Of a stretch of DNA of 64,000 nt, positions 1-6,673 are shown in pieces. A model generated the notes under the pieces. That model saw nothing but the letters and a program-made list of their open reading frames with translations. It made no database searches and had not been told where the DNA came from. The stretch's first letter is position 1; every line of letters starts with the position of its first letter. This DNA is from Vibrio sp. NTOU-M3 (lineage in GTDB: Bacteria > Pseudomonadota > Gammaproteobacteria > Enterobacterales > Vibrionaceae): the NCBI RefSeq assembly GCF_040869035.1, contig NZ_CP162100.1:1240001-1304000 (forward strand), written 5' to 3'. The position numbers were made by a program, and so were the translations under genes.

Positions 1-2
1 GT

Positions 3-107
3 TTGGAAGAGGTGAAGAGGTTAATATCACTGTTTAATAACGCATGGTATGAATCATGGGCAAGACTACAAATCGATACAATTAAAGTAAGTGAAAACCG
101 TAATTGA
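3..107 (+). CDS. possible 3' end of a gene entering the window
   Basis: This frame stays open from the window edge for 34 codons and ends in TGA at 105-107. Its composition (…LFNNAWYESWARLQID…) looks protein-like and the other two forward frames stop earlier. The open stretch is short enough to be chance, so it is only a candidate C-terminus. From 108 to 295 I see no gene. Confidence 0.3.
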   Translation: MEEVKRLISLFNNAWYESWARLQIDTIKVSENRN

Positions 108-295
108 AGGGAGCTTATTGAACCACTGCTAAGCGGCAGGCTAGAGCACATTGTTATGAGTTTTATTGCTTAGTATCAAAGAAGCGAGGTTAAATACGGT
201 AAAAAGCACTAATGTTGCTAACAGAAGTGATATTTGCTGACTAGACTAACAATTAAATGCTGTTAATTCTAAAGTGCTAGGTAGGGTTGTGGAAT

Positions 296-1294
296 ATGGA
301 ACCATGGAAAAGGTTTACGCTACTCATCATTGCTGTTTCTTCGAGCGTTTTATTAGCAGCGTTTGTTTCTCCGATAAAAAATGAAGAGCCTTCAGCAAAG
401 CCTTTAACGATTGCCGTTTCTCAAACCCCCTTGTCTGCGCCTTTTATCGCTCTTGAACATTTACGTTTAGATGAAAAGTACAACTTAAACTTGCGCTTTT
501 TAGCCTGCGCGGGTGGTGTTGTGTGCAGTCAGAAAATGTTCACTGGTGAGGCTGATTTTGCGACTGCATCAGAATCTGTAGTTATGTTTAAAAGCTTTGA
601 ACGTGATGATTTTGTCGTACTGACCAGTTTTGTTGAATCTGCCAATGATCTTAAATTACTGACGTTGGAGAGTCGTGGCGTAGAGCGTATTTCAGATTTG
701 CAAAATAAGCGCGTCGGGATCATAAAAGCGAGTGCCAGCGAGTTTTATTTTGATTCCATGTTGATTGCAAATAGTCTTAAAGGGCTTGATTTAGAACGAG
801 TGTACTTGAAGCCCACTGAACTCAACGAAAAGCTTGTTAAAGGTGATGTCGATGCAATATCTGTTTGGGAACCTTATGGTTATATGCTCCAAGCTGATGC
901 TAACGAAGACATTATTAATTTAAGTTTACCTGGGATCTATCATCTTTCATTTAACCTTTTATCTCTTAACACAACCTATCAACAAAACCATGAGCAAACA
1001 GTGCGACTACTTCAAGCACTTGCTGAATCAGTCGATTGGATAAATACCAATCAAGAAAAAGCTCGCACCTTAATCGCCAAAAAACTCAATGTACCGGAAG
1101 ATCAGTTGTTGTGGTCTTGGAAAGACTACGTGTTCCGACTTTCACTGAGCAATGCGTTGCTTTCAAATTTGCAAATGCAGGCGAGATGGGCGGTTGACGC
1201 AAACTTAACTCAGGGGAAAATACCGGAGTTCCGCGCTTTTATGGCGATTGAAGCCTTAGAAGAAGCGATAAAGTTAGAGGTAGCCGTCAAGTGA
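296..1294 (+). CDS. ABC-type nitrate/sulfonate/thiamine-precursor-like periplasmic binding protein
   Basis: A 332-residue protein with an N-terminal hydrophobic export segment (about residues 5-25) followed by an SsuA/NMT1-THI5-like binding fold: substrate-entry motif near 'SAPFIALEH', then 'DFATASESVV', 'LQNKRVGI' and 'AISVWEPY'. I place the start at the ATG at 296, which has TAGGG about 9 bases upstream; the in-frame TTG at 287 sits directly against that Shine-Dalgarno. No ABC permease or ATPase gene is nearby. Instead the stop overlaps the start of a membrane diguanylate cyclase, so it probably acts as the ligand-sensing partner of that enzyme rather than in uptake, as NspS does for MbaA in V. 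cholerae (family analogy). Ligand unknown. Confidence 0.82.
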   Translation: MEPWKRFTLLIIAVSSSVLLAAFVSPIKNEEPSAKPLTIAVSQTPLSAPFIALEHLRLDEKYNLNLRFLACAGGVVCSQKMFTGEADFATASESVVMFKSFERDDFVVLTSFVESANDLKLLTLESRGVERISDLQNKRVGIIKASASEFYFDSMLIANSLKGLDLERVYLKPTELNEKLVKGDVDAISVWEPYGYMLQADANEDIINLSLPGIYHLSFNLLSLNTTYQQNHEQTVRLLQALAESVDWINTNQEKARTLIAKKLNVPEDQLLWSWKDYVFRLSLSNALLSNLQMQARWAVDANLTQGKIPEFRAFMAIEALEEAIKLEVAVK

Positions 1295-2616
1295 TTGAAT
1301 CCATTTCGCGTAAGCTAACAGTGTTATTTATATCAACGGCGTTTCTTATCGTATTGATTACCTATTCTTTGGGAAAATTGCATTACGAGCAAAAGCGTAT
1401 TCAACAGAATATTCAGGCAGTGATTCAGATCCAATCACGGGTAAACATGTTGCGAAGCCAGCTATGGGTATTTTTGCAATATGAGGATAGCAATAGCCTT
1501 GAACAGGTATACATTGCTCAACAAAGATTGTCTGAAAAGCTTAGTGAATCGACATCTTATCAGGATTACATAACAAACTTAGATAAACTCAATAAGAGCC
1601 TTGCTGTACTGATCGAGCAAGAGCGCTGGTTGGTGGAAAGTAAACAGGAAAGACATAACTTTGCTGAAGCAAAAGCACTGCTTCACTCACGGTATAACAT
1701 GGTTGTACAAAATATGACCGAAGAACTCTCTTATTTAGAACAGCACATTCTTAAGCAGAGTGCAGAAAGGCAGACCTTTGCCTTAACCTCAAGCGCTGTT
1801 CAACTACTTCTGTTTTCCATCATTGTTTGTGGTATTGCTTTTATGATCCTCAAACGCTTTCGTCAAGGCGTGCATTTTATACGTCAGGCTATTGATGAAT
1901 TGGGGCGCGGTAATTTTGTTAGTCGCATGCAATGCCCACTCCCCAATGATGAGTTTGTTGAGCTGGCAAAGTACTTCAACCATATGAAGCAAAGCCTTCA
2001 AAACAGCATTATTACGAAAGAAGAATTAGAACAAGAGATTAAGCGAAAAACATCAACCCTTGAATTGCAAAAAGAACAATTGGTATTTCTCTCAGAGCGT
2101 GATCCTTTAACTGGTTTACGCAATCGCAGAGCGTTTCTTCGCGCTTCAGAGCAAGCGATAATGAAAGCGAATCGAACTGGTTTGAAAATTGCCTTATTTT
2201 TTATTGATTTAGACCGTTTTAAAGAGATCAATGATAATTATGGGCATGATGCTGGTGATGAAATATTAAGACAGTTTGCGTTTCGCATTGAGCGAAGTTT
2301 CCGTTCTACCGACTTTGCGGGTCGTTGGGGCGGTGACGAGTTTGTTGTGTGTTTGGATCTGCTGGAAAACTACGATGGAGTGATGCAAAAAGCTGACGAG
2401 TTTGTGGAGTATCTAAAACAACCAATTGATTATGAAGGACAATTGCTTTCGGTAGGGGCCAGTATTGGAGTCAGCTGTTTCCCCGGCGAAGGAAAAGATA
2501 TGAATACACTGATCAAACTAGCTGATGAGGCGATGTATCAAGCTAAACGAAATAATGAAAATCATGTTTTTTCGTATTGGTTAGACAATCCCACCTCCAA
2601 TAAAATTGCAGGATAG
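1291..2616 (+). CDS. HAMP-containing membrane diguanylate cyclase (GGDEF)
   Basis: A 441-residue inner-membrane protein. Transmembrane segments lie at about 10-27 and 166-187 and enclose a periplasmic helical sensor region. A HAMP-like segment (about 188-242), a short coiled coil and a GGDEF domain (about 265-430) follow. The active-site motif GGDEF is intact at 347-351 and an allosteric I-site RSTD is at 338-341, exactly five residues upstream, so the enzyme should make c-di-GMP and be product-inhibited. The GTG start overlaps the binding-protein gene by four bases (GTGA), implying translational coupling. It most probably converts occupancy of that binding protein into c-di-GMP output. Confidence 0.9.
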   Translation: MIESISRKLTVLFISTAFLIVLITYSLGKLHYEQKRIQQNIQAVIQIQSRVNMLRSQLWVFLQYEDSNSLEQVYIAQQRLSEKLSESTSYQDYITNLDKLNKSLAVLIEQERWLVESKQERHNFAEAKALLHSRYNMVVQNMTEELSYLEQHILKQSAERQTFALTSSAVQLLLFSIIVCGIAFMILKRFRQGVHFIRQAIDELGRGNFVSRMQCPLPNDEFVELAKYFNHMKQSLQNSIITKEELEQEIKRKTSTLELQKEQLVFLSERDPLTGLRNRRAFLRASEQAIMKANRTGLKIALFFIDLDRFKEINDNYGHDAGDEILRQFAFRIERSFRSTDFAGRWGGDEFVVCLDLLENYDGVMQKADEFVEYLKQPIDYEGQLLSVGASIGVSCFPGEGKDMNTLIKLADEAMYQAKRNNENHVFSYWLDNPTSNKIAG

Positions 2617-3289
2617 TGAATAAAAAGAATAGTTATAGCTTATAACAATAAAAAATATAACGCTATGACATATATGTAATTAATTATCTGAGTGATTAAA
2701 GATATACATATTTTGTATTTATTGTTGATTTTCCTGTTTTAATTTCATTGTTTTCATAATTAAATGCGGCATTGGTTATAGTGTCACAATTTAAAAATCT
2801 GTTAAGGTAATTTCATTAAACCCATTGATTAATATCTACTTGTTTTTTTAATATAGAATTTAGCTTGTCATGATAATAATATTCTAGAACATACTGACTT
2901 ATATTAAATGGCTATTACTTTTAAACCATAAAGGATGTAATAATGGATGGCTCTCTTATTTTATTTGAACATTGGTGTTTTTAATCGTCAAAAATAAGTG
3001 ACTAATATTTGGCGTTTTTTGATAGGTTGTTTGCTAAGAATAGATGCTTAAAATATCCGACAAGTTTAGAAGTTGATTTGTGCCTATATCAATGCATTAA
3101 TATAGGTTTTATCTATTAGTTAGTATGATTACTTAAGAAACTATATAAAATTAATTAGGCAATATTTTATTATCTACATTCTTAAATAAAGAATATCTTA
3201 TGACTAAAATAATGGTAAATTTTTTATGCTTTATCAAAATAGCCATTATTTTATAAAAGTAAATTACAAAGTTCTATTCGCCCTTTTAG
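2617..3289. other. AT-rich intergenic region without a clear gene
   Basis: More than 650 bases of very AT-rich sequence lie between the diguanylate cyclase gene and a free-standing terminator. The only translatable item with a good ribosome site is a 13-codon frame at 2943-2984 (MDGSLILFEHWCF) with AAGGATG just upstream. I see no longer coding frame. The region could hold an sRNA ending at 3315, or an untranslated leader. Confidence 0.5.
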
Positions 3290-3315
3290 CTCCGATATAT
3301 CGGAGTTTTTTTTTT
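3290..3315 (+). terminator. strong rho-independent terminator
   Basis: A perfect inverted repeat CTCCGATATATCGGAG is followed by ten T residues. It faces the plus strand and lies 675 bases after the preceding stop codon and about 160 bases before the next start, so it ends a long read-through transcript or an unannotated RNA. Confidence 0.85.
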
Positions 3316-3472
3316 ACATCGAACCGAATATCTTGGATGTAGTAATGAACTTTTGTTTTTTTTAGAACCAAATAACAAGCGTAGTAATCAATTACTACCT
3401 GTCATTCACCTGACCATGCTAAACCTTGAAGCGCACACTAGGTGGAACAGAGTTAATAAATGGAGAAACAAG

Positions 3473-4030
3473 ATGGCTAAAGTACTGATGATCACTGGTG
3501 ATTTCGTTGAAGACTATGAAAATATGGTGCCATTTCAAGCACTGCTAGCAATGGGACATGACGTTGACGCCGTGTGTCCGTGCAAAAAAATCGGTGATTC
3601 TATTGCAACAGCGATCCATGATTTTGAAGGTGATCAGACCTATACAGAAAAAAAGGGACATAACTTTACACTCAATGCTACTTTTGATGAGATTGAATTC
3701 GCTCAATACGATGCGTTATATATTCCAGGGGGTAGGGCTCCGGAATACCTAAGATTAAACCCAGAAGTGATCGAGTTAGTTCAATCATTTATTAATACAG
3801 GTAAACCAGTCGCAGCCATTTGTCATGGTGCACAATTACTTACAGCAGCGGATGTTGTGAAAGGCAAGAAAGTTTCTGCGTATCCTGCGTGTGCTCCTGA
3901 AGTGACAATGGCTGGAGGCGAGTATGTCGCGCTAGAAATGGATCAGGCAATTACTGACGGTAAGTTGGTAACAGCACCTGCTTGGCCTGCTCATCCAGCG
4001 TTACTTCAGCAGTTTACGGCGTTGCTATAA
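3473..4030 (+). CDS. DJ-1/PfpI family protein
   Basis: 185 residues when started at the ATG at 3473, which has GGAGAAACAAG immediately upstream and matches the usual N-terminus of the family ([11 protein letters not shown]). The open frame extends 40 codons further upstream but that part is not protein-like for this family. The class I glutamine-amidotransferase-like fold is visible: '[14 protein letters not shown]' and the nucleophile elbow '[10 protein letters not shown]' with the conserved Cys-His pair. Relatives include PfpI/YhbO-type deglycases and chaperones and general stress proteins; the precise activity cannot be told. The next gene follows after 21 bases and is probably co-transcribed. 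Confidence 0.88.
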   Translation: MAKVLMITGDFVEDYENMVPFQALLAMGHDVDAVCPCKKIGDSIATAIHDFEGDQTYTEKKGHNFTLNATFDEIEFAQYDALYIPGGRAPEYLRLNPEVIELVQSFINTGKPVAAICHGAQLLTAADVVKGKKVSAYPACAPEVTMAGGEYVALEMDQAITDGKLVTAPAWPAHPALLQQFTALL

Positions 4031-4051
4031 CAATACTCAGGAGGAGTGATC

Positions 4052-4420
4052 ATGTGTCAGTTGTTTATACAGGCAGAACAAGATTTATGGACCAGCAAAA
4101 CACGTTCGCTGAGAATTGATGGCGTGGTCACTTCCATCCGTTTAGAGTGCTTTTTTTGGGAAACTTTAGAAGAAATTGCAGAAAGAGACAGCTTGACTGT
4201 GAACCAAATGATCACTCGTTTGTACCGAGAATCCTTAGAAGCACAGCATGACATCAGTAATTTTACTTCCTTTCTTCGTGTGTGCTGCGGGCGTTATTTG
4301 TCGCTGATAGCCGATGGCGCGATTTCTAGAGATAGAAACTCACCATTAAGTGAGGTCGATGTGGAATGTATTCTTGCTGAAGAGCGACATCGAGAAGTGC
4401 TCAGAACCACTATATATTGA
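4052..4420 (+). CDS. ribbon-helix-helix domain protein
   Basis: 122 residues from the ATG at 4052, which has CAGGAGGA spaced about 7 bases upstream; a GTG at 4046 lies inside that site. The segment 'TRSLRIDGVVTSIRLECFFWETLEEIAERDSLTVNQMI' style region (residues 20-60) reads as an RHH_4-type beta-strand plus two helices, a small DNA-binding fold. The C-terminal half is helical and not recognisable. It follows the DJ-1/PfpI gene closely and ends just before a hairpin terminator. It may be a transcription factor; no partner toxin is visible. Confidence 0.75.
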   Translation: MCQLFIQAEQDLWTSKTRSLRIDGVVTSIRLECFFWETLEEIAERDSLTVNQMITRLYRESLEAQHDISNFTSFLRVCCGRYLSLIADGAISRDRNSPLSEVDVECILAEERHREVLRTTIY

Positions 4421-4431
4421 ATTCAATCACC

Positions 4432-4465
4432 GAAAAGCCAGTGTAGACTGGCTTTTCTATTTTGG
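4432..4465 (+). terminator. rho-independent terminator after the RHH gene
   Basis: Stem GAAAAGCCAG / CTGGCTTTTC with a TGTAGA loop, followed by a T-rich stretch. It lies between convergent genes and could serve both. Confidence 0.75.
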
Positions 4466-4477
4466 TTTGCTGAGTGA

Positions 4478-5164
4478 TTAAAGCCGATTATCGCCAGTGC
4501 TGAATGCTATAGTCTGACTGATTTCGCTGAGGCTACGGCCGCTTTGGGTTTGCCATTCTGCGAACGCTTTATTGATGGCAAGTAGAGAGCGTTTGGTATC
4601 TTTTCCTCCCTCAATGATCTTACTATTTCGTAAGTAAGACTCTACATCCCCTGACAGAATGAATGTATCTACTCCCATCTGCCGCAAGCTATAGGGGCCC
4701 GTATTTCCACCGAGTCGGCTACCGTGTTTCTTTAAAAAGCCCCATAAGCCTGTGATGTCGCTTTTTGGCCATTGTGCGATCATATTTCCAAACGAACCAT
4801 GTTGAAGAGAAGCTTCATGGATCATTTGAGCGTTGGCTTGTATTGATTTGACTTTAGCATGGTGGCGAATGGTACGAACATCTGAGGCTTTGTTGTCCCA
4901 CTGCTCGTCTGAGAGCATCAATAATGGGCCAATATTAAAGCCAAAGAAAACCTCTTCAAAGTTTGGCCATTTATTGCGAACGACATTCCAAGATATACCA
5001 CTTTGAAAGATCTTCATACTAAATGCAGATAGCCACCGATCATTGGGTATCTGTGCGATTTCTTGAGACGTTAATGGTGAAGACAGCAATGTCTCCAAGT
5101 TTTCATTGCCACCTTTGCGTTTTGCTGCGCGGTAGTAAATGTCTTCAAATTTCTCGAGTTTCAA
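4478..5164 (-). CDS. DNA-3-methyladenine glycosylase I (Tag)-like protein
   Basis: 228 residues. The sequence has the TAG-family helical layout: 'FEDIYYRAAKRKGG' at the N-terminus, 'FSMKIFQSGISWNVVRNKWPNFEEVF' style core (residues 47-73), and the helix-hairpin-helix-like 'LRQMGVDTFILSGDV' near residue 160. Family members remove 3-methyladenine from DNA in base-excision repair. Vibrios often carry this longer, divergent Tag-like protein in addition to canonical Tag, so the alkylated-base activity is inferred rather than shown. It is a single gene, convergent with the RHH gene. Confidence 0.8.
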   Translation of the reverse strand: MKLEKFEDIYYRAAKRKGGNENLETLLSSPLTSQEIAQIPNDRWLSAFSMKIFQSGISWNVVRNKWPNFEEVFFGFNIGPLLMLSDEQWDNKASDVRTIRHHAKVKSIQANAQMIHEASLQHGSFGNMIAQWPKSDITGLWGFLKKHGSRLGGNTGPYSLRQMGVDTFILSGDVESYLRNSKIIEGGKDTKRSLLAINKAFAEWQTQSGRSLSEISQTIAFSTGDNRL

Positions 5165-5273
5165 AATCTACTCCGTAGGTTGAATTGACACTATAAATTA
5201 CAAACTGACTAATTAATGACATTCTAGAATGTAAGAAACGTAAAATCTGCGACAAACATGAGGGTATCATCAG

Positions 5274-5447
5274 ATGAAGAAAATTTATCTAGCACTTTGT
5301 ATGTGCGGACTTTTAGCTGGTTGTCAGATTAATAGCTTAGAAGGCGAATACAAAGACGTTGAAGTGAAAGTGAGTAATAAAGACTCAAAATCTGGTTCTG
5401 ACGGAGAGTTTTGTCCACCGGGCCAAGCAAAAAAAGGCAGATGTTAA
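5274..5447 (+). CDS. small lipoprotein (57 aa)
   Basis: A 57-codon gene. The N-terminus MKKIYLALCMCG is a lipoprotein signal ending in the lipobox L-L-A-G-Cys17, so the mature peptide is about 41 residues and membrane-anchored. The mature part is charged and ends with two further cysteines (CPPGQAKKGRC). A GAGGGT ribosome site precedes the ATG, and a terminator hairpin begins five bases after the stop. Function unknown. The two C-terminal cysteines and the adjacent DsbA gene make a disulfide plausible, but this is inference. Confidence 0.75.
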   Translation: MKKIYLALCMCGLLAGCQINSLEGEYKDVEVKVSNKDSKSGSDGEFCPPGQAKKGRC

Positions 5448-5451
5448 AAAG

Positions 5452-5482
5452 AAAGGCCAGAGTTTAGCTCTGGCCTTTTTAG
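5452..5482. terminator. bidirectional terminator
   Basis: Stem AAAGGCCAGAG / CTCTGGCCTTTTT with loop TTTAG lies between the convergent lipoprotein and DsbA-family genes. T-runs and A-runs on the two sides allow use on both strands. Confidence 0.85.
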
Positions 5483-5484
5483 TT

Positions 5485-6084
5485 TTACAGTGTCAGCAAG
5501 TAATTGACTAGCTGATTATATTCTTCGAAGCTTTTTATCTTCTCTGGTTTCACAATGTATTTGTCGTTAACCAATACGCCCGGAACGCCGGTTAGCGTGC
5601 TTTTCTCAAACTGTTTGTCAAAGGCACGTTGCATAGAATTAACAACAAAGCTGTTGTAAGTTGAATCAAACTTCTTCCCATCCACACCATTATCTATAAA
5701 TACTTGGCGCAATGCCTTCTCATTTTTCGGTGCTGATTTTAGTTCATGTATTTGTTTAAACATGGCAGGGACGAGTGTTTTCTCCACATCCAATGCGACC
5801 ATTGTTGCGTAGGATTTAGCCATTGGTACTGCCATGTTGTTTCCCATAAAAGCCACATGAACTTTTTCAAATTTTGCATCTTTAGGTAATGATGCTTTTA
5901 GGTTGTTGATGACGGGCTCAAATTTGTAGCAGTGTGGGCAATAGAATGAGAAAAATTCAGTCACTTTTTGAGAGTTAGATTTTTCAACATCCAGTACTTT
6001 GTAATGTGTCCCTTCTTCAAATTGGGCGGCTTGTACACCAAACGCGATAAGTAGTGTAGTAACGAAAGTAACCAGTTTTTTCAT
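5485..6084 (-). CDS. DsbA-family periplasmic thiol:disulfide oxidoreductase
   Basis: 199 residues with a Sec signal peptide (about 1-19), a thioredoxin fold with active site C49-P-H-C52 and the cis-proline loop 'TGVPGVLV' near 165. Length and layout are those of DsbA/TcpG, which oxidise cysteines of secreted proteins. The residue after the active site is Tyr (CPHCY) where my recollection of the main Vibrio DsbA has Asn, and the usual dsbA neighbours are absent, so I read this as a second DsbA paralogue. It is next to two small exported cysteine-containing proteins that could be its clients. Confidence 0.88.
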   Translation of the reverse strand: MKKLVTFVTTLLIAFGVQAAQFEEGTHYKVLDVEKSNSQKVTEFFSFYCPHCYKFEPVINNLKASLPKDAKFEKVHVAFMGNNMAVPMAKSYATMVALDVEKTLVPAMFKQIHELKSAPKNEKALRQVFIDNGVDGKKFDSTYNSFVVNSMQRAFDKQFEKSTLTGVPGVLVNDKYIVKPEKIKSFEEYNQLVNYLLTL

Positions 6085-6170
6085 GGCTTAGATTCCTATA
6101 AATGCATTATTCAGTGAACACACGGGTTCGCACGAGACGACAGTGTGATAGATAGATTTGTAAATGGAAT

Positions 6171-6509
6171 TTAAGCGATTGGGGGGCGGAATAAGGTTTG
6201 AATTCGGCTGATGGCTTCGCCAATCTTATTGGGGTGGATGGAGGCACGAGCCACAGATAGTTTACTGATGATATTGACGTTCTGACTGCAAGGGATTTTC
6301 AGTAAGCAAACAGAAGCACAGCAATGATGGCTGTTTATTTCATTTTGATGCTCAGATTTCGGGCACTCTACTGGATGAACTTGCCACTTAAAATCACCGT
6401 CTGCCGAGTAGGAGAGGGTTTCTTGACCCGCTTGAACACTCACCGCCACACTGGAAAAAAACAGTGCGGTGACAGCAAATAGCGTGAGTATAAAAGTTCG
6501 GTTTAGCAA
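6171..6509 (-). CDS. exported Cys/His-rich small protein, unknown function
   Basis: 112 residues beginning at a TTG preceded by GTGGGG. A hydrophobic signal sequence (about 4-27, ending VQAG) is followed by a short domain with clustered metal or disulfide ligands: 'VECPKSEHQN' and 'HHCCASVCLLKIPC'. The rest is basic and low in features. It is not recognised. The five cysteines and adjacent histidines suggest metal binding or disulfides. It lies 86 bases upstream of the DsbA-family gene on the same strand. Confidence 0.6.
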   Translation of the reverse strand: MLNRTFILTLFAVTALFFSSVAVSVQAGQETLSYSADGDFKWQVHPVECPKSEHQNEINSHHCCASVCLLKIPCSQNVNIISKLSVARASIHPNKIGEAISRIQTLFRPPIA

Positions 6510-6627
6510 GATAACAGCCCCACAATAAAACGTGCTCAGCTTACTGGATTTTCTTTTTAATACAAAGAGGTACTACAAAGAAGTGAGAAGGTGGTACCAG
6601 TGTATTAAATAAAGTGTGGCATGGAGT

Positions 6628-6668
6628 ATTAGCCGAAGTTTGTCTACGGAAAGTAAACTTCGGCTAAT
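6628..6668. other. long inverted repeat without T-run
   Basis: Arms ATTAGCCGAAGTT and AACTTCGGCTAAT are perfectly complementary around a 15-base loop just downstream of the larger Hsp70-like gene. There is no U-tract, so it may protect a 3' end or aid termination. Confidence 0.6.
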
Positions 6669-6673
6669 GTACT

